Shown in pieces: positions 8,795-16,330 of a stretch of 64,000 nucleotides of DNA (positions within the stretch are counted from its first letter, which is position 1; each line of letters opens with the position of its first letter). Source of the stretch: Aliivibrio wodanis (GTDB lineage Bacteria; Pseudomonadota; Gammaproteobacteria; Enterobacterales; Vibrionaceae); assembly GCA_000953695.1 (NCBI GenBank), contig LN554847.1:561801-625800 (forward strand), in the 5' to 3' direction. The position numbers and the translations under genes are program-made. A model generated the notes under the pieces. That model saw nothing but the letters and a program-made list of their open reading frames with translations, had not been told where the DNA came from and did no database searches.

Positions 8795-9694
8795 TTAAGC
8801 CAACTGTTTATTATTATGGTTTGCACCTCTAAGCATTGCTTGAACCAGTTCAGTAGCCTCAAATTTGGTTAATGCTTCATGAGCTCCTACTTGATGAGCT
8901 TGTTCAACACATATCTCACTTGAGAGCGAGGTATGAAGAATAATATAAGCATCTTTTAATTTAGTGTCATTTTGAATTTCAAAGGCTAATTCATAACCAT
9001 CTAATCCTGGCATTTCAATATCACTAACGACAATATTAAAAGGAGCTCCTTTGTCAGAAGCTGCCTTTAGCATTTCATAACCATCTAGCCCATTAGTTGC
9101 CACACTATAGGGGATATTTATGCTATCTAGTGCTGTTGACAGTTGTTTACGTGCAACAAATGAATCATCAACAAGTAAAATATTTAGGGCTTTAAGCTTC
9201 TCTCTTTCGACATCGGCTAATATTGGATATAAATTAGAAGTGTCTTCAGGATAAATTTTAGATAAAAGTAATTCAACATCTAATAATTGAACAATGTTAT
9301 CTTCAAAGCGAGTGATCCCAGTAACAAATACATTTGCTCCTGCCGTTTCAGGTGAAGGCTCAATTGCTTTCCAGTCACACTCCATGATTTTATCGATGCT
9401 TCTGATAGCAAAACCCACCACTGTACGCATACAATCGGTAATGATGATATAACAGCTTTTTAATTCTTCTTCTTGAAGAGGTCTAAATCCAACGGCTGCT
9501 GACATATCGATAATTGGAATTGCCATGTTCCTAATAGTTGCTGTTCCTAATACATGATGATGAGAATAAGGAATAGCAGTTAAAGTTTGAAAAGGAACTA
9601 TCTCACGAACTTTTAAAGTACCGATGGCAAAGCGTTGCGTGAGGGTCAGTTTAAATAGCAGCATTCCTTGTGATTGGTTCGCTTTGCTTTTCAT
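8795..9694 (-). CDS. cheV: chemotaxis protein CheV (CheW domain plus receiver)
   Basis: I place the start at ATG 9694 (MKSKANQSQGMLLFKL, 299 residues) because AAGG precedes it at good spacing and the CheW domain begins just after; an upstream frame extension adds 20 residues without a ribosome site. Residues 10-150 are a CheW-like adaptor. Residues 170-290 are a receiver with LLVDDS acidic residues, phosphoacceptor Asp in NIVVSDIEMPGLDG, and the later conserved T/S and K (HTSLSSE, LTKFEA). CheV couples receptors to CheA and tunes adaptation. It is monocistronic here. Confidence 0.9.
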   Translation of the reverse strand: MKSKANQSQGMLLFKLTLTQRFAIGTLKVREIVPFQTLTAIPYSHHHVLGTATIRNMAIPIIDMSAAVGFRPLQEEELKSCYIIITDCMRTVVGFAIRSIDKIMECDWKAIEPSPETAGANVFVTGITRFEDNIVQLLDVELLLSKIYPEDTSNLYPILADVEREKLKALNILLVDDSFVARKQLSTALDSINIPYSVATNGLDGYEMLKAASDKGAPFNIVVSDIEMPGLDGYELAFEIQNDTKLKDAYIILHTSLSSEICVEQAHQVGAHEALTKFEATELVQAMLRGANHNNKQLA

Positions 9695-9836
9695 AAGTAA
9701 TGGCCTTGTAAAGTATTTATTTTTTATAAACCCATTGTAGTTTTTTTGAGACAATTTTTAAAGGAGAGGCTATCAATTGAGGCAGAATAAACGATATAAT
9801 TAGAGAAAATTTATCTAGGATCATTTTGAGGTATTC

Positions 9837-10115
9837 ATGGCTAGCACTGCAGCAGCGCTACACATTCTTGTTAAGCATAAAGAACAAGCAGAAGATATTA
9901 TTCAGCAGCTTAAAAAAGGTGCTAAATTTCACGTATTAGCAAAGAAATATTCAAGCTGTCCTTCTGGTAAAAAAGGCGGCGATTTAGGTGAATTTAAGAA
10001 AGGTCAAATGGTACCGCAGTTTGATAAAGTGTGCTTTAGTGGTGAAACATTGGTCCCACACCTAGTGAAAACTAAATTTGGTTGGCATGTGGTTAAGGTG
10101 CTTTACCGCACTTAA
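9837..10115 (+). CDS. ppiC: peptidyl-prolyl cis-trans isomerase C, parvulin type
   Basis: 92 residues forming one parvulin domain: [14 protein letters not shown] at the N-terminus, [20 protein letters not shown] in the middle and [13 protein letters not shown] at the end. Length matches small cytosolic PpiC. It catalyses proline isomerisation during folding. A GAGG ribosome site precedes ATG 9837, and a strong terminator follows. Confidence 0.95.
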   Translation: MASTAAALHILVKHKEQAEDIIQQLKKGAKFHVLAKKYSSCPSGKKGGDLGEFKKGQMVPQFDKVCFSGETLVPHLVKTKFGWHVVKVLYRT

Positions 10116-10148
10116 GTTATAACCTTAAAAACCAGTATAAATAAAACC

Positions 10149-10177
10149 AAAAATCCGACGCATAACGTCGGATTTTT
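10149..10177. terminator. bidirectional terminator between ppiC and gsk
   Basis: AAAAATCCGACG (10149-10160) pairs perfectly with CGTCGGATTTTT (10166-10177) around CATAA, between convergent genes. Confidence 0.93.
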
Positions 10178-10204
10178 ATTATTTATAGAATAAAGCCAAG
10201 TAGC

Positions 10205-11509
10205 TTAACGCTCCCAATAGGCTTCTTCTAAGCAATCTTCACGCTCTGGCATTGATTTAGATAAACGTGGAGAGTGTTGAGTTAATACTTCGTAGCTTGC
10301 ACGGTTTGAGTACTTACAAATTTGAGAGAAAGAAGAGTAAGTTAAATAGTCAGCATCGTGCTTACTTGAGTTTGGTACGTTTTCTTTATGGTAGTGGTTA
10401 GCTGCCATATCATGAAGAAGAGCAGATAAAGCTGCATCACCAGCGCCATTGGTGTTTTTAATCTCCATTGGGCCACCCATATAAGGGGCAATGTGAGAAG
10501 ACACTTTAATTGGCTTAGTACACTGTGCTTTCATCATCGGACGACTGTATTCAAAACGGTTGAATTCAGGAATATTACCCGGAAGAAGTGGCTTATCAGT
10601 TTCGCGTTTAATGCTTTCTTCTGTAAAGCCAGCCATGTATAAGCCTACTGGACCAGCAGTACAAAGTACTAAATCTACCCATTCTAACGCTTTATCTGCT
10701 GCTAGTAGGGGATCTTTCTCACCAGTAAGAGCTTCGGCTTCTTCTTCGTTCATCGCAACAACGGTTACATTTTCTTTTAAGAACGTTTGCCACCATTCTG
10801 CTTTACCTTCAATAACGTACTTAGTGCCTAAAGTAAGAACTACAGGGACGTTATGAGATTTTGCACAATCAATTGCTTTTTGAACTGCATCCATCATAGG
10901 ATCGCCTTCTTTACCACGAACAAGGTAAGAAGAAATCACTAATGCAGAGGCTTTTTCAAAAATGTGCTCAGGAACGTGAGCAGGGCACAGTTGGTTCATG
11001 TCACCTTCATTGATCGCAAACGTACGTTCGCCATCTTCAGAGATCAAGGTGTAACAACGACCGATAGGGCCTTGAACTGGTTGTAGGTGATCTAAGTCCA
11101 TTCGGCTTGTTGTGTTACATAGGTAACGATAAGCGTAAGAACCGATTTTGATATTTTCACTCATTACACCAAGCAGAATAGACTTGCTGTCTGCGAGAAC
11201 AGAGTAATTATGAAGGGTGTTACCAATCGTATCGCCAGGATACTCATGACTGATCAAGTTTCTTTCAAACAGTTCTTTATATAAGGCTTCTGCTTTCGAT
11301 TCTTCAAGAACCAATGAATGACCTTTACTTAATTGGTGGCGCGCTAGGAAATCATCATCAACTTTAGCTTCGATATCGACGATAGTTTGACCAACACCAA
11401 TAAGGTGGGTGCGCTCAAGCTTAGGGGTTTGTTTGATTTGATTCACTAATGGATCGCGAGTGTGAACAGGAAAATAGTGTTTAGACTTACGTTGGCCAGG
11501 AAACTTCAT
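10205..11509 (-). CDS. gsk: inosine/guanosine kinase
   Basis: 434 residues, the length of the E. coli Gsk protein. It is a PfkB-type sugar/nucleoside kinase: the anion-hole/catalytic motif appears as NTNGAGDAALSALLHD near residue 360. It phosphorylates guanosine and inosine with ATP in purine salvage. It is divergent from guaC, which recycles GMP to IMP, and the 460-base gap between them holds a PurR-like box, fitting joint purine control. Confidence 0.95.
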   Translation of the reverse strand: MKFPGQRKSKHYFPVHTRDPLVNQIKQTPKLERTHLIGVGQTIVDIEAKVDDDFLARHQLSKGHSLVLEESKAEALYKELFERNLISHEYPGDTIGNTLHNYSVLADSKSILLGVMSENIKIGSYAYRYLCNTTSRMDLDHLQPVQGPIGRCYTLISEDGERTFAINEGDMNQLCPAHVPEHIFEKASALVISSYLVRGKEGDPMMDAVQKAIDCAKSHNVPVVLTLGTKYVIEGKAEWWQTFLKENVTVVAMNEEEAEALTGEKDPLLAADKALEWVDLVLCTAGPVGLYMAGFTEESIKRETDKPLLPGNIPEFNRFEYSRPMMKAQCTKPIKVSSHIAPYMGGPMEIKNTNGAGDAALSALLHDMAANHYHKENVPNSSKHDADYLTYSSFSQICKYSNRASYEVLTQHSPRLSKSMPEREDCLEEAYWER

Positions 11510-11626
11510 GAATTAAAGATCAGTTAATAAGTGAATTTTCCGAGATTATATCACAAGTTTTTTCATTAACATTCATCAATCGATTAAAAAAATGAGATAT
11601 AGATCACCCAAGCTTCTCAATCGATT

Positions 11627-11642
11627 ACCGCAAACGTTTACC
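11627..11642. promoter_or_regulatory. PurR-like operator
   Basis: ACCGCAAACGTTTACC contains the central GCAAACGTTT of the gammaproteobacterial PurR box (ANGCAANCGTTTNCNT). It lies between two purine salvage genes and abuts the second copy of the TCAATCGATTA repeat. Confidence 0.65.
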
Positions 11643-11817
11643 TTTCTTTAAAAAGTGATTTTATCGGTAGTATGTTAGCCCGTATAAAAAGTGGGTTTTA
11701 TGTTTGAAATTAGAGTTATATGCTAATTATGTTCTGAATGTAGGTGAAACGTTCTGTTTGTTGGCTTTTGTTTGCAGATTTATCAATAGTATCATAAAAA
11801 AAAATGAATTATCAGGC

Positions 11818-11845
11818 TTGCAGAATAAGTTTCCGGCCCTATAAT
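11818..11845 (+). promoter_or_regulatory. sigma70-like promoter toward guaC
   Basis: TTGCAG (11818-11823), a 16-base spacer and a perfect TATAAT (11840-11845). The expected start point is near 11852, about 120 bases before guaC. Confidence 0.6.
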
Positions 11846-11850
11846 ACTGA

Positions 11851-11884
11851 AAACCGGAGCGCCTGCCAGCGCCCCGGTTTTTTT
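11851..11884 (+). terminator. GC-rich hairpin with T-run in the guaC leader
   Basis: AAACCGGAGCGC (11851-11862) pairs with GCGCCCCGGTTT (11869-11880) with one mismatch, followed by four more T. It looks like an intrinsic terminator, yet it begins at the predicted guaC transcription start. It could stop transcripts from upstream, act as an attenuator, or be a 5' stabilising stem. Confidence 0.6.
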
Positions 11885-11971
11885 GTGCCTGCCATCTTGG
11901 TTTGTTAACTGCCTTCTGCCAAAGGCAACAAGAGATAGTAGAGCCATTATCGATAATACGAGGAATTTATC

Positions 11972-13015
11972 ATGCGTATCGAACAAGAATTAAAGTTAGG
12001 CTTCAAAGATGTACTATTTCGTCCTAAGCGTTCAACACTGAAAAGTCGCTCTCAAGTCGAATTAACCCGCGAGTTTACATTTAAGCACAGCGGTCGTCAA
12101 TGGTCTGGTACACCTGTAATTGCAGCTAATATGGATTCTGTTGGTAGCTTTGCTATGGCAAAAGCACTTTCTGAGCACGGTGTAATGACTGCGATTCATA
12201 AGCACTACACAGTTGAAGACTGGGCTGGCTTTGTTAAAGAGAACGATGCATCTGTTCTTAAGAACGCAATGGTTTCTACTGGTACTTCTGAAGCGGATTT
12301 CCAAAAGACAAAAGACATCATGGCATTAACAGATGACTTGATCTTTATTTGTGTTGATATCGCAAACGGTTACTCTGAGCATTTAGTTCAATACGTAGAA
12401 AAAGTACGTGCTGAATTCCCAGACAAAGTGATCTCTGCTGGTAACGTCGTTACTGGTGATATGGTTGAAGAACTTATCCTAGCTGGTGCAGATATCGTTA
12501 AAGTAGGTATCGGCCCTGGTTCTGTATGTACTACACGTGTTAAAACAGGTGTTGGTTACCCACAACTTTCTGCAATCATTGAATGTGCGGACGCAGCACA
12601 CGGTCTTGGTGGTCGTATCATTGGTGACGGCGGTTGTTCATGTGCTGGTGACGTTTCTAAAGCGTTCGGCGGCGGTGCTGATTTCGTAATGCTTGGCGGT
12701 ATGCTAGCAGGTCATGAAGAGTCAGGCGGCGAAGTTATCGAGCAAGACGGTAAGCAATTCATGAAATTCTACGGAATGTCTTCACAAAGCGCGATGGACA
12801 AGCACTCAGGTGGTGTTGCTAAGTACCGTGCAGCTGAAGGAAAAACCGTACTATTACCATACCGTGGTACTGTTCATAATACGATTTCTGACATCCTTGG
12901 TGGTGTACGTTCAACTTGTACATACGTAGGCGCGGCGCAGCTTAAAGAGCTAACTAAGCGTACTACTTTCATCCGAGTACAAGAGCAAGAGAACAACGTT
13001 TACGGTAAAGAGTGA
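11972..13015 (+). CDS. guaC: GMP reductase
   Basis: 347 residues, same length as E. coli GuaC. It is an IMPDH/GMPR-fold TIM barrel that deaminates GMP to IMP with NADPH. The catalytic cysteine loop is [17 protein letters not shown] near residue 186, and the phosphate loop [20 protein letters not shown] near 220. A ribosome site (GAGGAA) precedes ATG 11972. It is followed by its own terminator, beyond which the inserted phage-like island begins. Confidence 0.97.
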   Translation: MRIEQELKLGFKDVLFRPKRSTLKSRSQVELTREFTFKHSGRQWSGTPVIAANMDSVGSFAMAKALSEHGVMTAIHKHYTVEDWAGFVKENDASVLKNAMVSTGTSEADFQKTKDIMALTDDLIFICVDIANGYSEHLVQYVEKVRAEFPDKVISAGNVVTGDMVEELILAGADIVKVGIGPGSVCTTRVKTGVGYPQLSAIIECADAAHGLGGRIIGDGGCSCAGDVSKAFGGGADFVMLGGMLAGHEESGGEVIEQDGKQFMKFYGMSSQSAMDKHSGGVAKYRAAEGKTVLLPYRGTVHNTISDILGGVRSTCTYVGAAQLKELTKRTTFIRVQEQENNVYGKE

Positions 13016-13046
13016 TAACTCGATACCTCGGAAAAACCGAATAATG

Positions 13047-13074
13047 AAAGGTCGCATTTAGCGGCCTTTTTTTT
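13047..13074 (+). terminator. terminator of guaC
   Basis: AAAGGTCGC (13047-13055) pairs with GCGGCCTTT (13061-13069), loop ATTTA, T-run to 13074. It is probably the last host element before the island. Confidence 0.9.
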
Positions 13075-13089
13075 GGCCTAAAAATGGCT

Positions 13090-13109
13090 AATGACTACAA
13101 AATGACTAC
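13090..13109. repeat. direct repeat AATGACTAC x2 at the island left end
   Basis: AATGACTAC occurs at 13090-13098 and 13101-13109, an 11-base period, beyond the integrase stop. Short phased repeats of this kind are typical arm-type sites for phage integrases or Cox. The att core itself could not be fixed. Confidence 0.4.
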
Positions 13110-13175
13110 GCAGATCCAAGTTTTTATTTTCCATATTATTCAAATGTGAGTAATTATGCACATTTAGTGAATTAC

Positions 13176-14207
13176 TTAAAAGTAGCTTAAAGGGTTCTTT
13201 GTAATGGCATCACTTAAATGATCTGGTGCAAAGTGAGCATAACGCATGGTCATTTGGATATCAGCATGACCAAGAATGTCACGAAGAACCAAAATATTAC
13301 CGCCATTCATCATAAAGTGACTTGCGAAAGAGTGGCGTAAAACGTGAGAGGCTTGGCCTGCTGGTAAATCAATATCAAGTTTATTTCTTAATATGTAGCA
13401 GAAAGGGGTATAGCACTCTTCAAACAACTTACCCGATGTCGGTTTATGGATTTCGTTATACAACTCTTCAGTGATTGGGACAGAGCGAATTTTCTTATTC
13501 TTTGTATTGGTATAAGTGATCTTGAATTTAGAAAGCTGATTGCCAGTTAATTGTGCCGCTTCATTCCAACGCGAGCCTGTAGATAGACATATTTTAACAA
13601 TTTTAAGCATATCTTTACGTTTATGTTCAGATACTTTTTGAAGTAGATGAGCAATCTCTTCTTTTGCTAAAAAGCTCATTGGTCTTTCGTGATCTCGAAA
13701 TGGCTTAATACTTTCTAATGGGTTTGGGCCTTTCAATTCGCCCAGCTCTTTAAGCTTTTCAAATACTGCTTTAAAACGAGCCAGTTCAGAATTTAATGTC
13801 GCAATACTTGGTGTGCCTTTTTGCCATTTTCGGTCAACAAAGTTAATTTCACCAGCCATACGTTTACGGCGAAACTCTGCGTAAATCTTCGCGGTAAAAG
13901 TTGAGGCTACAGGATTACCCATGGCTTTTACCATGTGTCCAAATTTTTGATAGATAACTTGACCATTAGATAGGTTTACGCCATACATAGAAAACCAAAT
14001 TTCAATAAGCACGGATAAACGGCGGTTTTCAAGTTTATCGCCTTTCCACGGTTTTTTTTCTATTTGTTTTAATGTGTAGTGCTCAAAAGTAGTGGCTTCA
14101 CCTTTAGAGGTAAAACGTTTACGAATGCGCTTACCTTCACGACCGTTCGTGTAGAAGTCGGCGAGCCAAGGTTTCTTTGAATTGTCTTTTAAGTTGCGAA
14201 TAGCCAT
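13176..14207 (-). CDS. int: tyrosine-recombinase integrase, P2-like
   Basis: 343 residues. Catalytic residues of the tyrosine recombinase family are visible: Arg in CLSTGSRWNEAAQ (about residue 210), His-x-x-Arg in SHVLRHSFASH (about 290), His in DILGHADIQ and Tyr in MRYAHFAP near residue 325. The N-terminal arm-binding part and the length fit P2-type Int. ATG 14207 has AAAGG at proper spacing. A LexA-type box lies 14 bases upstream, so expression is probably damage-inducible. It drives integration and excision of the island next to guaC. Confidence 0.93.
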   Translation of the reverse strand: MAIRNLKDNSKKPWLADFYTNGREGKRIRKRFTSKGEATTFEHYTLKQIEKKPWKGDKLENRRLSVLIEIWFSMYGVNLSNGQVIYQKFGHMVKAMGNPVASTFTAKIYAEFRRKRMAGEINFVDRKWQKGTPSIATLNSELARFKAVFEKLKELGELKGPNPLESIKPFRDHERPMSFLAKEEIAHLLQKVSEHKRKDMLKIVKICLSTGSRWNEAAQLTGNQLSKFKITYTNTKNKKIRSVPITEELYNEIHKPTSGKLFEECYTPFCYILRNKLDIDLPAGQASHVLRHSFASHFMMNGGNILVLRDILGHADIQMTMRYAHFAPDHLSDAITKNPLSYF

Positions 14208-14220
14208 GAAATTACCTTTG

Positions 14221-14240
14221 CACTGTTTTTATATACAGTA
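14221..14240 (-). promoter_or_regulatory. LexA-type SOS box upstream of int
   Basis: CTGTTTTTATATACAG (14223-14238) fits the CTGT-N8-ACAG LexA consensus exactly, with flanking CA and TA. It is 14 bases before the integrase start. Confidence 0.75.
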
Positions 14241-14384
14241 CAAAGGTGAACAGTGAAAAGCAATGTTTAACATTCATTGTTGCAAACAAAAGTTTGAGCA
14301 ATATAAATAAATTCAAAGAGAGCTATTTACACTAAGATAAATACCTTTATTATGGCGAAAAATATTATAAAGGTGGCTAGTAAA

Positions 14385-15506
14385 ATGATTAATGCATTAC
14401 ATATTCCAGGTGAACGTAAGTATTGGTTTGTTCGTTCAGGTAATGATGGTGGAAAGTATTTTCGGAATTTTAAAGAAAATAATGTTGTGGCACTAGGGCA
14501 TGCAGATAATGCAGAATTAGATATTGAGAACAATACAACTATTTCTGATACCGAATTAGAGGCAATCATAAATGGAGCTAAAAGGTCTTATCAAAGAAAC
14601 GAGGACTCGAGGTCATCTATTAGTAGTAAAACAAATCAATTAAAACGCTTTTTAACTGAAATTAAAAAAGACGATATTATTATAACAGTTACTTCTGATC
14701 GTGTGTTAGCAGGAAAAGTAATCTCAGACTGTTATTATTCGACAGAAATTTTAAGTACACCTGATTCAGATGATGTTAATCAGTCTAAAGATTGTAGATA
14801 TGCTGTAAGATATGATATGGATTGGGGGAGTACAAAAAAAAGAGATATGCTACCTTTCGTATTAGAGAAGAGCTTTAAGTATACTGGCTCTGTCTTAAGT
14901 ATTTCTGATGATGAGCAGATAAAAGCATTGAACCATTGGCTGTTTCCTATCCACTATGTTGATAATCAGGTTCGATGCTCATTGAAAATAAATTCTCAGA
15001 ATGAGCTTTCTAATAGACAATTATCTCGTCTATCTTCAATATTTGATGAAATTGAATTGTTAGCAACATATATTGAAAGCAACGAAAGTAATTTTAATTT
15101 TGATGGGTTTATAGAGTACTCTAGTGAACAGGCTGATAATTACAATTATACGCTAACAGCTCAACATTTATTTATGTCACCGGGACATCAGTTTTTACAA
15201 CTTTCTGGTTCTGATACAAAAAAAGCACTATTTGCTATAATTTTTGCTGCATTATTTAATACTCAAGTTGCATTTGCTGATACTGATTCTTCAGCTTATG
15301 AAAATATATCTTCGGAGGATATTCAGCTTATAGTTTCTCGATATAAAGAAGTTAATAGATTTGAAGCAATTTCTGATTCTTTATCTATTAACTTGCCAAC
15401 TGAAGATGTAAATCCTGGTATAAATGAATATGAAGAATCATCTGAAGGTGGATTAGAAGTCGATGATCTTGAAGATGCGGAGCCTGATGATAGTGTTATG
15501 CTATAA
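14385..15506 (+). CDS. uncharacterised cargo protein with restriction-enzyme-type N-terminal sensor motif and C-terminal membrane segment
   Basis: I start at ATG 14385 (MINALHIPGERKYW, 373 residues) because AAGGTGG precedes it; an earlier in-frame ATG has no ribosome site. Residues 5-130 contain WFVRSGNDGGKYFRNF, then VVALGHAD, then FLTEIKKDDIIITVTSDRVL and GKVISD, the signature seen at the N-terminus of some Mrr-type and related nucleases and defence proteins, probably a modified-base or nucleic-acid sensor. No nuclease catalytic motif is evident. Near residues 278-297 is a hydrophobic stretch ending VAFA/D, like a signal or anchor, followed by an acidic tail. It is AT-rich cargo beside int. 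Function unknown; defence is inference. Confidence 0.6.
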   Translation: MINALHIPGERKYWFVRSGNDGGKYFRNFKENNVVALGHADNAELDIENNTTISDTELEAIINGAKRSYQRNEDSRSSISSKTNQLKRFLTEIKKDDIIITVTSDRVLAGKVISDCYYSTEILSTPDSDDVNQSKDCRYAVRYDMDWGSTKKRDMLPFVLEKSFKYTGSVLSISDDEQIKALNHWLFPIHYVDNQVRCSLKINSQNELSNRQLSRLSSIFDEIELLATYIESNESNFNFDGFIEYSSEQADNYNYTLTAQHLFMSPGHQFLQLSGSDTKKALFAIIFAALFNTQVAFADTDSSAYENISSEDIQLIVSRYKEVNRFEAISDSLSINLPTEDVNPGINEYEESSEGGLEVDDLEDAEPDDSVML

Positions 15507-15548
15507 TTAGAACGCTAAATGTATTATTTAATTCAAGTAGGTAGATCT

Positions 15549-16193
15549 ATGAGAGCATTTCTCAATAGCCTTTTAAATAAGGCAGAAAGAATTCATTATC
15601 TTGTTCTTAGTATTGCTCTAATCTCGGGTGGTTTTTGGACTTGGACTACATTTGATATATTGAATCAAAAAGAAGCAGCTCAGAAGCAATTAGAATCGAC
15701 AAATAAAAATTTAGAAAAAGCGAAGTTGGAACTTACAGAACTTAAAGCTAAAATTGATGGTACTGATTCTAGTTTTATTAAAATTGAAACAAATGTAACT
15801 AAGCTTGAAAGCGGAAAGTTTGGATTAATTGTTAATGTTTTGGTTCAAAATACAGGAACTAATGATGTAAATATGCTCTGGGATAAGTCTCCGATTAGCA
15901 TTCATAAAATGGCTAATAAAACAAGTGATATAGTTGTTTCTGAAAAAGCGCTATATCCTAAAATTTACAGATATAGTAGTGGTGCAAAAACGTATCTGAA
16001 AAATTTATTTTTGTTTGTTGGAGCTAAAAAAGAGTTATCATTTTATGTGGAGTTAGAAAAAGAAGGATTATATTATATTATATTTGAAGCCAAAACAGAT
16101 AAAGAACTCTCTGATAAGGTGAATAATAAAACTGGTGGGAAAAATGGACTATGGTTCTCATCTAAGTATATTTATGTAAAAGATAAAAAATAA
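15549..16193 (+). CDS. uncharacterised single-pass membrane protein with coiled coil
   Basis: 214 residues from ATG 15549, which has AGTAGG upstream; a start 30 bases earlier is possible. A short N-terminal helix is followed by one membrane segment (IHYLVLSIALISGGFWTW, about residues 16-34), a coiled coil (about 40-75) and a soluble beta-rich domain to the end. It is 42 bases after the sensor-like cargo gene and before a terminator, so the two form one transcription unit. No family recognised. Pairing of a nucleic-acid-sensor-like protein with a membrane protein is a layout common in phage defence, which is only suggestive. Confidence 0.6.
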   Translation: MRAFLNSLLNKAERIHYLVLSIALISGGFWTWTTFDILNQKEAAQKQLESTNKNLEKAKLELTELKAKIDGTDSSFIKIETNVTKLESGKFGLIVNVLVQNTGTNDVNMLWDKSPISIHKMANKTSDIVVSEKALYPKIYRYSSGAKTYLKNLFLFVGAKKELSFYVELEKEGLYYIIFEAKTDKELSDKVNNKTGGKNGLWFSSKYIYVKDKK

Positions 16194-16204
16194 ATTTTAT
16201 AACG

Positions 16205-16230
16205 AAAGCCCCATTTCTCGGGGCTTTTTT
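16205..16230. terminator. terminator between cargo module and repressor operon
   Basis: AAAGCCCC (16205-16212) pairs with GGGGCTTT (16220-16227), then T. It ends the plus-strand cargo unit and may serve the converging minus-strand operon as well. Confidence 0.9.
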
Positions 16231-16330
16231 ATTTGCCAATCTCAGCCATACCTTCAATTGCTTCCAATGCATAAGCAAAGCAAGCGATTACCACAATGGC
16301 GATCATTATTAATTTTATGATTTTGTTCAT
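16229..16330 (-). CDS. 33-residue hydrophobic peptide
   Basis: A short frame starts at ATG 16330, overlapping the stop of the 395-residue gene (ATGA), and ends at TAA 16229-16231 inside the terminator. The peptide begins MNKIIKLIMIAIVVIACFAY and ends EGMAEIGK: a single membrane segment or a signal-like sequence, then a short acidic tail. The stop-start overlap implies translational coupling. It resembles toxin-like or regulatory membrane peptides in form only; function unknown. Confidence 0.55.
   Translation of the reverse strand: MNKIIKLIMIAIVVIACFAYALEAIEGMAEIGK

Larger units (their letters stand above)
11510..11971. promoter_or_regulatory. divergent gsk-guaC control region
   Basis: 462 bases without a supported gene. 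It holds an 11-base direct repeat TCAATCGATTA (11576-11586 and 11617-11627), a PurR-like box, a sigma70-like promoter toward guaC, and a GC-rich hairpin with a T-run. I looked for a purine riboswitch core and did not see one. Confidence 0.7.

Noticed and set aside
11810-11890. Purine riboswitch before guaC
   Set aside because: AAGTTTCC and TATAAT give a passing resemblance, but the three-way junction and its conserved loops are absent; the sequence is better read as promoter plus hairpin.
11792-11986. Minus-strand frame over the guaC leader
   Set aside because: It reads through the hairpin and promoter of guaC and overlaps the guaC start; no support.
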